A stretch of DNA of 5,271 nt from Gallionella sp. (GTDB lineage Bacteria; Pseudomonadota; Gammaproteobacteria; Burkholderiales; Gallionellaceae). The translations under genes and the position numbers were made by a program. Below are positions 1 to 5,271 of this stretch, one piece after another. The stretch is taken from positions 1-5,271 of the forward strand of contig JANLID010000333.1 in assembly GCA_024654105.1 (NCBI GenBank). The letters are read 5' to 3'. Below the pieces are notes generated by a model that had not been told where the DNA came from, did not search any database, and was given only the letters and a program-made list of their open reading frames with translations. Positions within the stretch are counted from its first letter, which is position 1; each line of letters starts with the position of its first letter.

Positions 1-249
1 GATAAATTTTCCCCCTGTTGTATCTGCCCTGTTTCGGCTCAAGGTGTAAATGAATTGTCATTGGTTTTTTCTGGAGTACGCAACCGATGGATACCTGAAT
101 TCTGCTTGAGTAGTTTTTGCTGAGCTTGGTTTGTGTTTCACTGGGCGCGATTAATTCGATGAGACATAAAAATAAAAAGGTTCTTTGTTTTAAAGTGTTT
201 GATCAAGCAGTTGAATTATTTTTATTTTGTTAAATTTAAGGAGAAAATC
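1..249. other. AT-rich leader upstream of nirS, no defended gene
   Basis: This stretch holds no convincing gene. Frame 1 on the plus strand is open from the window edge to a TGA at 121-123, and a short minus-strand reading frame runs from an ATG at 61-59 off the left edge. Neither has a recognisable motif or a good ribosome binding site. The last 80 bases are strongly A/T-rich, as expected of a promoter and 5' leader. I looked for an FNR/Dnr-type box (TTGAT-N4-ATCAA) and for a sigma-54 -24/-12 pair and found neither at acceptable match. The palindrome TTGATCAA at 199-206 lacks the four-base spacer. The nirS promoter presumably lies here but cannot be placed. Confidence 0.5.
238..243 (+). promoter_or_regulatory. 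Ribosome binding site of nirS (AAGGAG)
   Basis: AAGGAG lies six bases before the GTG at 250 and decides the start of nirS. An in-frame TTG at 199 would add 17 residues (MIKQLNYFYFVKFKEKI) ahead of the signal peptide, but it has no Shine-Dalgarno sequence and would bury the positively charged signal-peptide start. The 11 bases AATTTAAGGAG (233-243) recur exactly before the next gene (1930-1940). Confidence 0.85.
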
Positions 250-1869
250 GTGATAAAAAGATTCAAAGCTATACTGGCGGCATTTGCCGTTTTGATGGTT
301 ATGCACAGTGCTTACGGTGATGAGGCAACAGCGCCGGTGTCAGCGCTGTCGGCTGAGGATTTCTCAAAGGCAAAGGCATTGTTTTTTAACCGATGTGCAG
401 GATGTCACGGAACAACAAGAAAAGGCGCTACAGGACCTAACATTACTGATGAAAACCTGAAGAAGAAGGGCTACACCGCAGAAGTAGCCGAGGCATTCAT
501 CACTAATGGAACGCCCGGCGGCATGCCGTCTTTTGGCGGTGATTTTTCGGAAGCGGATATAGACATTCTCGCAAACTTTCTCATGCAGCCACCTCCCATC
601 CCGCCAGAGATGTCATTGGAAGAAATGACAGATAGCTGGAAGCTTATAATCCCGGAGGCTCAAAGACCCAAGAAGCCGGAACACACCAAAAATTGGAAAA
701 ACTTTTTCGGCATTGTTTTGAGGGATGCCGGCAAGGTGGCCATACTTGATGGAGATACCAAGGAGGTTGTCAATATTGTGGATACAGGCTTTGCGGTTCA
801 TATTCTGCGATCTTCCGCGTCGGGCAGGTATTTCTATTCGATAGGAAGAGACGGCAAGGCAACCATGATCGACCTCTGGATGGCAAAACCTGACAAAGTG
901 GCAGAAGTAAAGACATGCCAGGAAGCGCGAAGCATAGACTCCAGCAAGTACAAGGGCAAGAAGGGGAATTTTGAGGATAAGCTCGCCATAATCGGATGCT
1001 ATTGGCCACCTCATTTTGTCATCATTGATGGCCAGACGCTGGAACCCAAGAAGGTCGTAAGCACCAGGGCTTACGCATACGATTCGGGCGAGTATCTCAA
1101 TGAGTCGAGGGTGGCGGCTATTATTGCAGCGCATAAAGAACCTGAATGGTTTATCAATCTCAAGGAGGCAGGATTCATCTGGGCTATTGATTATTCGGAC
1201 ATGAAGAACCTGCAGGTCACGATGATTGAAACAGAGAGATACATGCATGACGGCGGCTGGGATGCGACCCATAGGTACATCCAGATGGCAGCCAACATGA
1301 AGAACAAGATGGTGGTAGTGGACAGCGAGACGAAAAAACAGATTGCCCAGGTTGAAACAGGCCAGAAGCCTCACCCTGGCAGGGGAGCAAACTGGGTAGA
1401 CCCTGAATTCGGCCCGGTTACAGCCACTCCGCATTTGGGGGAGGCGACAATGGTTGCATGGGGCAGCGATCCGAAGTGGCATCCAAAAAATGCGTGGAAG
1501 GTTGTAAGGAAGTTTGCGACCCTTGGCGGTGGCGGGTTGTTTGTCAAGACTCATCCAAAGGCCTCGCATATATGGGTTGACCATACCCTGAATCCCGATG
1601 ACAAGATCAAGAGGAGCATTTGTGCCTATGAAAAAGCCAAACCAACCGCGAAGGGGAAATGTTGGGAAGTGGCGGATCACGGCAGGGTTACTCATTTTGA
1701 ATACAACCAGGCTGGTACGGAGGTATGGGTTGCTGTATGGGATCAGGTTGGCGAGCTGGTTATCTACGACGACAAGACCCTGAAGGAAATCAAGAGGATC
1801 AAAGCAGATTGGCTCAGGACACCCACAGGCCACTTCAATGTCTATAACACCATGACCGATACATATTAA
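250..1869 (+). CDS. nirS: Cytochrome cd1 nitrite reductase precursor (NO-forming)
   Basis: Periplasmic dissimilatory nitrite reductase, reducing nitrite to nitric oxide with electrons from a small c-type cytochrome or cupredoxin. The product is 539 residues from GTG, close to the family's usual 560-570. Residues 1-23 form a signal peptide (MIKRFK, hydrophobic core, cleavage near AYG|DE). Residues about 35-115 are the cytochrome c domain, with CAGCH at 49-53 and a likely axial Met92 in GGMPSF. The rest is the eight-bladed d1-heme propeller: His184 in AVHILR matches the d1 proximal ligand, and His333 (MHDGG) and His375 (PHPGRGAN) match the two catalytic histidines, with the expected 42-residue spacing. 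IDLWM, YWPP, LEPKK and the C-terminal TPTGHFNVYNTMTDTY are NirS hallmarks. Retention of both catalytic histidines plus the c-heme domain argues against NirN and NirF. Oddities: four non-heme cysteines (223, 250, 458, 471) and an almost exclusively AGG/AGA arginine codon set. No nirM, nirC or d1-synthesis gene follows within the window. Confidence 0.96.
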   Translation: MIKRFKAILAAFAVLMVMHSAYGDEATAPVSALSAEDFSKAKALFFNRCAGCHGTTRKGATGPNITDENLKKKGYTAEVAEAFITNGTPGGMPSFGGDFSEADIDILANFLMQPPPIPPEMSLEEMTDSWKLIIPEAQRPKKPEHTKNWKNFFGIVLRDAGKVAILDGDTKEVVNIVDTGFAVHILRSSASGRYFYSIGRDGKATMIDLWMAKPDKVAEVKTCQEARSIDSSKYKGKKGNFEDKLAIIGCYWPPHFVIIDGQTLEPKKVVSTRAYAYDSGEYLNESRVAAIIAAHKEPEWFINLKEAGFIWAIDYSDMKNLQVTMIETERYMHDGGWDATHRYIQMAANMKNKMVVVDSETKKQIAQVETGQKPHPGRGANWVDPEFGPVTATPHLGEATMVAWGSDPKWHPKNAWKVVRKFATLGGGGLFVKTHPKASHIWVDHTLNPDDKIKRSICAYEKAKPTAKGKCWEVADHGRVTHFEYNQAGTEVWVAVWDQVGELVIYDDKTLKEIKRIKADWLRTPTGHFNVYNTMTDTY

Positions 1870-1881
1870 TAGTTCATAACG

Positions 1882-1911
1882 CCTGCAAAGGGGTTTACCC
1901 CCCTTTGTAGG
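1882..1911 (+). terminator. Intergenic hairpin after nirS (attenuator or RNA-stability stem)
   Basis: A 12-bp stem pairs CCTGCAAAGGGG (1882-1893) with CCCCTTTGTAGG (1900-1911), including one G-U pair, around the loop TTTACC. It starts 12 bases after the nirS stop. The tail is GAAATTTTGA, so the T-run is only four bases and begins four bases after the stem. This makes it a leaky terminator or a stabilising 3' stem rather than a clear full stop. Partial read-through would leave the next gene expressed below nirS. The next gene has its own strong ribosome binding site just downstream. Confidence 0.6.
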
Positions 1912-1934
1912 AAATTTTGATTATTCATTAATTT

Positions 1935-1940
1935 AAGGAG
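1935..1940 (+). promoter_or_regulatory. Ribosome binding site of the P460-like gene (AAGGAG)
   Basis: AAGGAG lies five bases before the ATG at 1946. It sits in an 11-base block (AATTTAAGGAG, 1930-1940) identical to the one before nirS, which supports both the start choice and a shared origin of the two genes. Confidence 0.85.
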
Positions 1941-1945
1941 TCAAC

Positions 1946-2455
1946 ATGAAAAAGATATTTTGTGCGGCATTAACTGCAATAATGGTTTTGGCGGTTACGG
2001 CTGTTCCAAGTTTTGCGGCGGAATATACGCCGTACTGGAGTAAGTGGACAAAGACCATTTCACTGGATATGTTCCCCGATTGCGGCGTGAATGTCCTTGG
2101 CGCAGGCGGGGATGACATACTCCAGGAAACCGTGGATACCTACTGCGGGGTAAAACCGGGCGGGTATATCGGTTATGTCAATCCAAAAGTGATGGATATA
2201 TACAAGAAGAAAGGCAAAAAATATCCCGACGGCAAGCTCTCTGTTCTTGTCTTTAAAAAGATTGGCGCTACATTTACAACAGACATCGTAAACGGGCAGC
2301 CGGTTTACGATGTCGTTGCGATTGCAGACGGCAAGTCAATTGCTTCAAAAGATAAAGGCCATCCATTAAACCCGGAGACCTGCGCAACGTGCCATTTAAC
2401 TTCGCAAAAGGGTGTATGCGCAAAACATGGCTTTGTCTGCGGCAACAGGATGTAA
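1946..2455 (+). CDS. Exported mono-heme c-type cytochrome, P460 / cytochrome c'-beta-like
   Basis: A 169-residue precursor. Residues 1-24 are a clear signal peptide (MKKIF, hydrophobic core, cleavage at SFA|AEY), so the product is periplasmic. One heme c site, CATCH, lies at 146-150, only 19 residues from the C-terminus. The segment 74-107 has a Y-V-N-P-K-x(9)-KKYPDGKLSVLV pattern that resembles the V-D-P-x-x-x-x-F-P-D/E-G-T-V-hydrophobic stretch of cytochrome P460 proteins, which also carry CXXCH near the C-terminus. Members of that family bind NO or oxidise hydroxylamine; P460 proper has a lysine-heme cross-link, and I cannot tell which lysine here, if any, would serve. Four further cysteines (46, 67, 158, 165) could form two disulfides. 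The gene follows nirS by 76 bases with a hairpin between, suggesting co-transcription with partial read-through. A simple electron-transfer cytochrome is the main alternative. The heme site and export are sure; the family assignment is moderate. Confidence 0.72.
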   Translation: MKKIFCAALTAIMVLAVTAVPSFAAEYTPYWSKWTKTISLDMFPDCGVNVLGAGGDDILQETVDTYCGVKPGGYIGYVNPKVMDIYKKKGKKYPDGKLSVLVFKKIGATFTTDIVNGQPVYDVVAIADGKSIASKDKGHPLNPETCATCHLTSQKGVCAKHGFVCGNRM

Positions 2456-2482
2456 TTTGGTTTGAAATATCGTTTATAAAGG

Positions 2483-2515
2483 CGGCCAAGGGGTTTTTGC
2501 AAAACCTCTTGGCCG
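2483..2515 (+). terminator. Strong hairpin after the P460-like gene, probable terminator
   Basis: A 15-bp stem pairs CGGCCAAGGGGTTTT (2483-2497) with AAAACCTCTTGGCCG (2501-2515), including one G-U pair, around a TGC loop. It begins 27 bases after the stop codon. Weak G-U and A-T pairs could extend it outward to about 2480/2518. The downstream tail is TTTGCTATCC, so the T-run is short. Because the stem is nearly symmetrical it would also fold in minus-strand RNA, where the tail is GCCTTTATAAACG. Stem strength and position favour transcript termination for the nirS block and separate it from the receptor gene. Confidence 0.7.
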
Positions 2516-2670
2516 TTTGCTATCCTGCATCAATATTTTAAAACACCTTTTTTCGTATTTGCTGTATCGGCATTTTATTGAGCCATACATTTTTCTCCTG
2601 CCTGGCTTGGGCAGATTCTCCTTCCCTGCAGCGTCAGGTTGCTCACCAATAAAACCATAGAAAAATCTTA
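2516..2670 (+). other. Non-coding gap ahead of the TonB receptor
   Basis: No gene is visible here, and the receptor's promoter should lie within it. I checked for a cobalamin riboswitch because the receptor is BtuB-like in its plug domain. No B12 box (consensus AGCCAGGAGACCTGCC) is present on the plus strand, and the 155 bases are short for that riboswitch class. No Fur-box-like palindrome (GATAATGATAATCATTATC type) is visible. A small CTGCC/GGCAG stem sits around 2599-2615 with no assignable role. The sequence just before the receptor ATG (AGAAAAATCTTA) offers no strong Shine-Dalgarno motif. Confidence 0.4.
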
Positions 2671-4926
2671 ATGAAAATTCAGTTGAACAAAGGACTCATA
2701 TTACTTGCACTGCTTTGTATTTATGGCCCTGTTACGGCGGCGGACATAGCGGAGAGCGATGAGGTGGTGGAACTGGGCGAGGTGGTAGTGACGGCAACCA
2801 GAACGAAAGCTTCGCTTTCCGATGTGCCTGCCGCCGTAACGGTAGTCAATTCCAAAAGTATTGAAACAAAAAATGCCTCGCGGCTCGGCGATGTGCTGGA
2901 TCAAGTGCCCAGCCTCTATTTGCGCGGTGGCGCGCTCGGCCAATCGCAGGGCACCATAGGGACGAGCGGCATGTCGCTACGCGGAATCGATCAAACCAAA
3001 ACACTCATTCTGCTTGACGGACAGCCTATCCAGGATGCCAGTTCCGGGAAAGTGAATTGGCGGGTGCCGTTTGTCGAAGACATCGCCCGTGTTGAAGTCG
3101 TGCCCGGTGCATTTTCTTCGCTGTATGGCAGCAATGCAATCGGCGGCGTGGTCAACATCATTACCAAACAACCGGACAAGCGCGAGTTCACTGCCAAAAT
3201 AAAGAAAGGCTGGAGCGATGCCAGCGGCGAGGATGCCAGTATTTACTTTCGCGACAAGCTGGATAACGGCTTGGGGTTCGTTGGCGGACTCGGCTATCAA
3301 AACCGCAGCAGTTATGTGAACGATTTTGTCGTCAAGGCTTCGACAACATGCCCACCACCTCCCGCTCCATGCACTCCTGGTATCCCTGTCACAGGTGCGC
3401 AGGCAATCACCAACAGAGAGGGCGTTCCGACTTATCTGGTGGGGGACTTGGGAGCCGTGCCGTGGAATGCGACCAATGCAATTGCCAAATTGTTTTATGA
3501 CTTGAATGCGCGCGATAAAATTTACGCTGGTATCAATTATCAGGAAACCAAACAGGGATATACACAATTCAACTCTTATCTCAGAAGTACCGCTACCGGT
3601 GCACCCGTTTCGAGCGGGACGCTCGACATCAACGGGCAGCGGGTATCCCTGACAAATTACGACTTCACCCTTTTTTCGTTCTTGCCGCTACATGAGGCTG
3701 CGACCCGGTATTTTGTCGGTTATGACGGCACCGTCGGCAATGATTATTTGTTGAAAGTTGACCTTGCAAAAATTGAACGCGCATACAGATTTACGCTGGC
3801 AAGTCCCACCGCCATCTGGGGCAGTGGCGCTGGTACGCTGTCGGATACGCCGAACGCCGGCCTCGATGGCACAGTCCAGTTGACACTTCCGGTCGGCTCC
3901 CGGCATATTCTAGTGACCGGCCTGGCGCTGCATAAAGACTCGGTGAATCAGCAAATTTACGCGCTTTCCAACTGGCGCGATCCGGCTTACCGAACCGTTG
4001 TGAACGGCGGATATCACGGCAATTCGACAACAGCTTCCGTTTTTGCGCAGGATGAGTTCGGCGCAACGGATGCACTGAAGATTTATCTGGGCGGGCGATG
4101 GGATGAGTGGCAAACCAAAGGCGATAACTTTTCTATTGTTGCGCCGGTCGGTGCTACGCTTTATCCGGCGCGCAGCGTCTCTGCGTTCAGCCCCAAGGTG
4201 TCTGCAGTGTACAAGCCGATGGAAACGGCAATACTGCGTGCCTCTTTCGGGAAATCTTTCCGCGCGCCGACCAATCAGGATATGTATACGACCTCGACCA
4301 GTAGAGGCCGGACGACGGCGGGCGATTCCAATCTTCAGCCCGAACGGGGTGCCACATGGGAGGTGGGCGGCGAATTCCGTTTCACCGAAGATACCAAGGT
4401 TACCGCCACCTATTACGATACCCGGCTCAACAACCTGATTTACCTGATGCAGGTCAGTGCGACTAATTCGCTTCGCATTAACGCAGGCAAAGCGAAAGTT
4501 AACGGGATTGAATTGGGCGCTACGGTAAAACTGGCAAGATGGCTGGAACTGGATGCCAATTATGCCTATATAAACTCAAGAATGCTGGAAAACGCAGCCG
4601 ATCCATTGAGTGTCGGCAAGCGCCTGACCGATTCTCCCAAGAATATAGTCGGCATCGGACTGACTGCGCAACAGGGAGTATGGTCTGGTACGCTGAATGC
4701 GCGCTACGTGAGCCATATTTTCTGGAATGCGCAAAATACCGATATAGTGGAAGGTGTGCCGGGCAGTTATGACGCGCACACCATGGTGAACGCCAAGCTT
4801 GGATATACGTTCTCCAAGACGGTGAAAGGAACGGTTGCCGTCAATAATCTGCTGAACAAAAAGGCCTACTCGTACTTCTTGCTACCGAGTCGTAATGTGA
4901 CAGCTGAAATGGATTTCTCTTTCTGA
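2671..4926 (+). CDS. TonB-dependent outer-membrane receptor, substrate unknown
   Basis: A 751-residue outer-membrane active transporter driven by the TonB-ExbB-ExbD complex. Residues 1-23 are a signal peptide (cleavage near VTA|AD). A TonB box-like segment, GEVVVTATRT, is at 36-45. The plug domain covers about 50-167, with MSLRGID (101-107), LILLDGQPI (112-120), RVEVVPGAFSSLYGSNAIGG (140-159) and VVNIITK (160-166). The remainder is the 22-strand beta-barrel, with the late conserved pattern FGKSFRAPTNQDMY and a C-terminal strand ending in AEMDFSF, whose final Phe is the usual outer-membrane assembly signal. The length is normal and the gene is intact. The plug resembles the BtuB/siderophore-receptor group, but the substrate (cobalamin, siderophore, heme or metal) cannot be read from the sequence. 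A predicted loop holds two cysteines flanking prolines (C227 and C234), likely a disulfide. The start lacks a good ribosome binding site but fits the signal peptide. Arginine codons are mostly CGN, unlike nirS. Confidence 0.95.
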   Translation: MKIQLNKGLILLALLCIYGPVTAADIAESDEVVELGEVVVTATRTKASLSDVPAAVTVVNSKSIETKNASRLGDVLDQVPSLYLRGGALGQSQGTIGTSGMSLRGIDQTKTLILLDGQPIQDASSGKVNWRVPFVEDIARVEVVPGAFSSLYGSNAIGGVVNIITKQPDKREFTAKIKKGWSDASGEDASIYFRDKLDNGLGFVGGLGYQNRSSYVNDFVVKASTTCPPPPAPCTPGIPVTGAQAITNREGVPTYLVGDLGAVPWNATNAIAKLFYDLNARDKIYAGINYQETKQGYTQFNSYLRSTATGAPVSSGTLDINGQRVSLTNYDFTLFSFLPLHEAATRYFVGYDGTVGNDYLLKVDLAKIERAYRFTLASPTAIWGSGAGTLSDTPNAGLDGTVQLTLPVGSRHILVTGLALHKDSVNQQIYALSNWRDPAYRTVVNGGYHGNSTTASVFAQDEFGATDALKIYLGGRWDEWQTKGDNFSIVAPVGATLYPARSVSAFSPKVSAVYKPMETAILRASFGKSFRAPTNQDMYTTSTSRGRTTAGDSNLQPERGATWEVGGEFRFTEDTKVTATYYDTRLNNLIYLMQVSATNSLRINAGKAKVNGIELGATVKLARWLELDANYAYINSRMLENAADPLSVGKRLTDSPKNIVGIGLTAQQGVWSGTLNARYVSHIFWNAQNTDIVEGVPGSYDAHTMVNAKLGYTFSKTVKGTVAVNNLLNKKAYSYFLLPSRNVTAEMDFSF

Positions 4927-4942
4927 GATTGTGTTGCGCATC

Positions 4943-4990
4943 ATGAGTATAGTTCGTGCCATCGCAGTGCTTTGCTTGCTTGGGTTGCCG
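4943..4990 (+). pseudogene. 5' remnant of an exported-protein gene, cut by an insertion sequence
   Basis: From the ATG at 4943 the frame reads MSIVRAIAVLCLLGLP, a typical start of a secreted-protein signal peptide (basic residue, then a hydrophobic core). It runs directly into the presumed end of the IS256-family element at about 4991 and stops at a TAG (4997-4999) inside the element. In-frame GTG (4931) and TTG (4934) codons could be the true start; TTG 4934 sits six bases after a weak GAG. The remnant begins 16 bases or fewer after the receptor stop, so it was probably the second gene of the receptor's operon. Substrate-binding or accessory proteins often hold that place, but nothing in 16 residues identifies this one. 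Chance cannot be fully excluded for so short a frame. Confidence 0.5.
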
Positions 4991-5271
4991 GAGATATAGT
5001 CAAATCTGGTGTATGGCCGGTCTTTAGCATGATGCGTCAGGCGGCGAGTTTCTGCTGAACCGGCAGATCGTCCTGCACCGGTTCACCGTCTTTAAAGGGA
5101 ATCCCCTTCAACAACAGTTCGTTTTTATCTGCACCGCGTATTTTGCGCCAACTCTTTTCGGCTTCCTCGATAAGTTTGAATGCCAGCCCGAGGAACGTCG
5201 GGCGTGATACGCAATTGCGGGTGCGGCTTGTTCTGTGGCGCACCGTGGCGAACGTCGATTCAATCGGGTTC
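4991..5271 (-). mobile_element. IS256-family insertion sequence, transposase 3'-end side, partial
   Basis: The element continues past the right edge of the window. Its visible end is set at about 4991, where GAGATATAGTCAAATCTGG begins. This resembles the terminal inverted repeats of many IS256-family elements (GAG-A/T-rich-GTCAAAT-TG-GTGTA type) and lies 46 bases outside the transposase stop, a normal distance. The boundary is inferred: the opposite end and the 8-9 bp target duplication lie outside the window. The element is inserted just after the TonB receptor, with its transposase reading towards the receptor. Confidence 0.75.
5037..5271 (-). CDS. IS256-family (mutator-type) transposase, C-terminal part
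   Basis: The last 77 residues of a DDE transposase are visible; the upstream part lies beyond the window edge. The frame opens with NPIESTFATVRHRTSRTRN, which matches the TN-x-IE block of IS256/mutator-type transposases. Its glutamate (codon 5261-5259) is the third catalytic acidic residue. It continues with LGLAFKLIEEAEKSWRKIRG and LLKGIPFKDGE, typical of the family's C-terminal helix and tail, and ends in a TGA at 5039-5037. Nothing in the visible part is disrupted. The GTG at 5243 is not the start; it is an internal valine codon. The two catalytic aspartates are outside the window, so activity cannot be judged. Confidence 0.88.
   Translation of the reverse strand, partial: NPIESTFATVRHRTSRTRNCVSRPTFLGLAFKLIEEAEKSWRKIRGADKNELLLKGIPFKDGEPVQDDLPVQQKLAA

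Noticed and set aside
88..115. Sigma-54 promoter (GG...GC) in the nirS leader
   Set aside because: In TGGATACCTGAATTCTGC the GG and GC are about three bases too far apart for a -24/-12 pair, and the surrounding bases do not match.
199..206. TTGATCAA as an FNR/Dnr box before nirS
   Set aside because: The half-sites abut, whereas the consensus TTGAT-N4-ATCAA needs a four-base spacer. No other position from 1 to 249 fits.
199..249. TTG at 199 as the start of nirS
   Set aside because: It lacks a ribosome binding site and puts 17 extra residues before a good signal peptide. GTG 250 has AAGGAG six bases upstream.
613..1833. A 406-codon open frame on the minus strand inside nirS
   Set aside because: The plus-strand nirS has complete domain structure and all catalytic residues. 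The antisense product is rich in Cys, His and Arg with no motif, and is an artefact of nirS codon bias.
1917..1931. TTGATTATTCATTAA before the P460-like gene as an FNR-type site
   Set aside because: The left half matches, but the right half reads CATTA instead of ATCAA at the required spacing.
2590..2640. Cobalamin riboswitch ahead of the TonB receptor
   Set aside because: The GCCTGGCTTGGGCAG stretch recalls a B12 box only in part and on the wrong strand. The gap is too short and no other conserved element is seen.
2977..3567. A 196-codon minus-strand frame and other short frames within the receptor gene
   Set aside because: They overlap a complete, well-conserved TonB-dependent receptor, have no recognisable domains, and look like shadow frames.
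5037..5243. A separate 68-residue gene starting at the GTG at 5243
   Set aside because: The frame continues upstream to the window edge with the NPIE block of IS256-family transposases, so it is the end of a longer transposase.

Overview
The window reads as an accessory segment of a Gram-negative, probably proteobacterial, chromosome capable of nitrite respiration. The evidence is a periplasmic cytochrome cd1 nitrite reductase, an outer-membrane TonB-dependent receptor (which requires an outer membrane) and the end of an IS256-family insertion sequence. A betaproteobacterium (denitrifying or iron-oxidising types) would fit, but this is inference and the sequence does not fix a taxon.

Layout, left to right. 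1-249: AT-rich leader with no gene I can defend. 250-1869 (+): nirS, complete, with its signal peptide, c-heme domain and d1-heme domain. 1882-1911: a strong hairpin. 1946-2455 (+): a small exported c-type heme protein with CXXCH near its C-terminus, resembling the cytochrome P460 / cytochrome c'-beta family. 2483-2515: a second, longer hairpin, likely the end of the nirS transcript. 2516-2670: a non-coding gap. 2671-4926 (+): a complete TonB-dependent receptor. 4943-4990 (+): the first codons of a further exported protein, cut off right after its signal peptide. 4991 to the window end: one end of an IS256-family element, with the transposase on the minus strand and running off the window.

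NirS reduces nitrite to nitric oxide in the periplasm. The next gene encodes an exported heme protein whose relatives bind NO or oxidise hydroxylamine, so the pair may form a small nitrite/NO-handling unit. This is notable because none of the usual nirS companions (nirM, nirC, nirF or other heme d1 biosynthesis genes) lies in the visible downstream stretch. The receptor appears to be a separate transcription unit. Its substrate cannot be told from the sequence, and its likely partner gene has been destroyed by the insertion sequence.

Arginine codon use differs sharply between nirS (almost all AGG/AGA, none CGC/CGT/CGG) and the receptor (mostly CGN, no AGG). This suggests that the nirS block and the receptor block have different origins.
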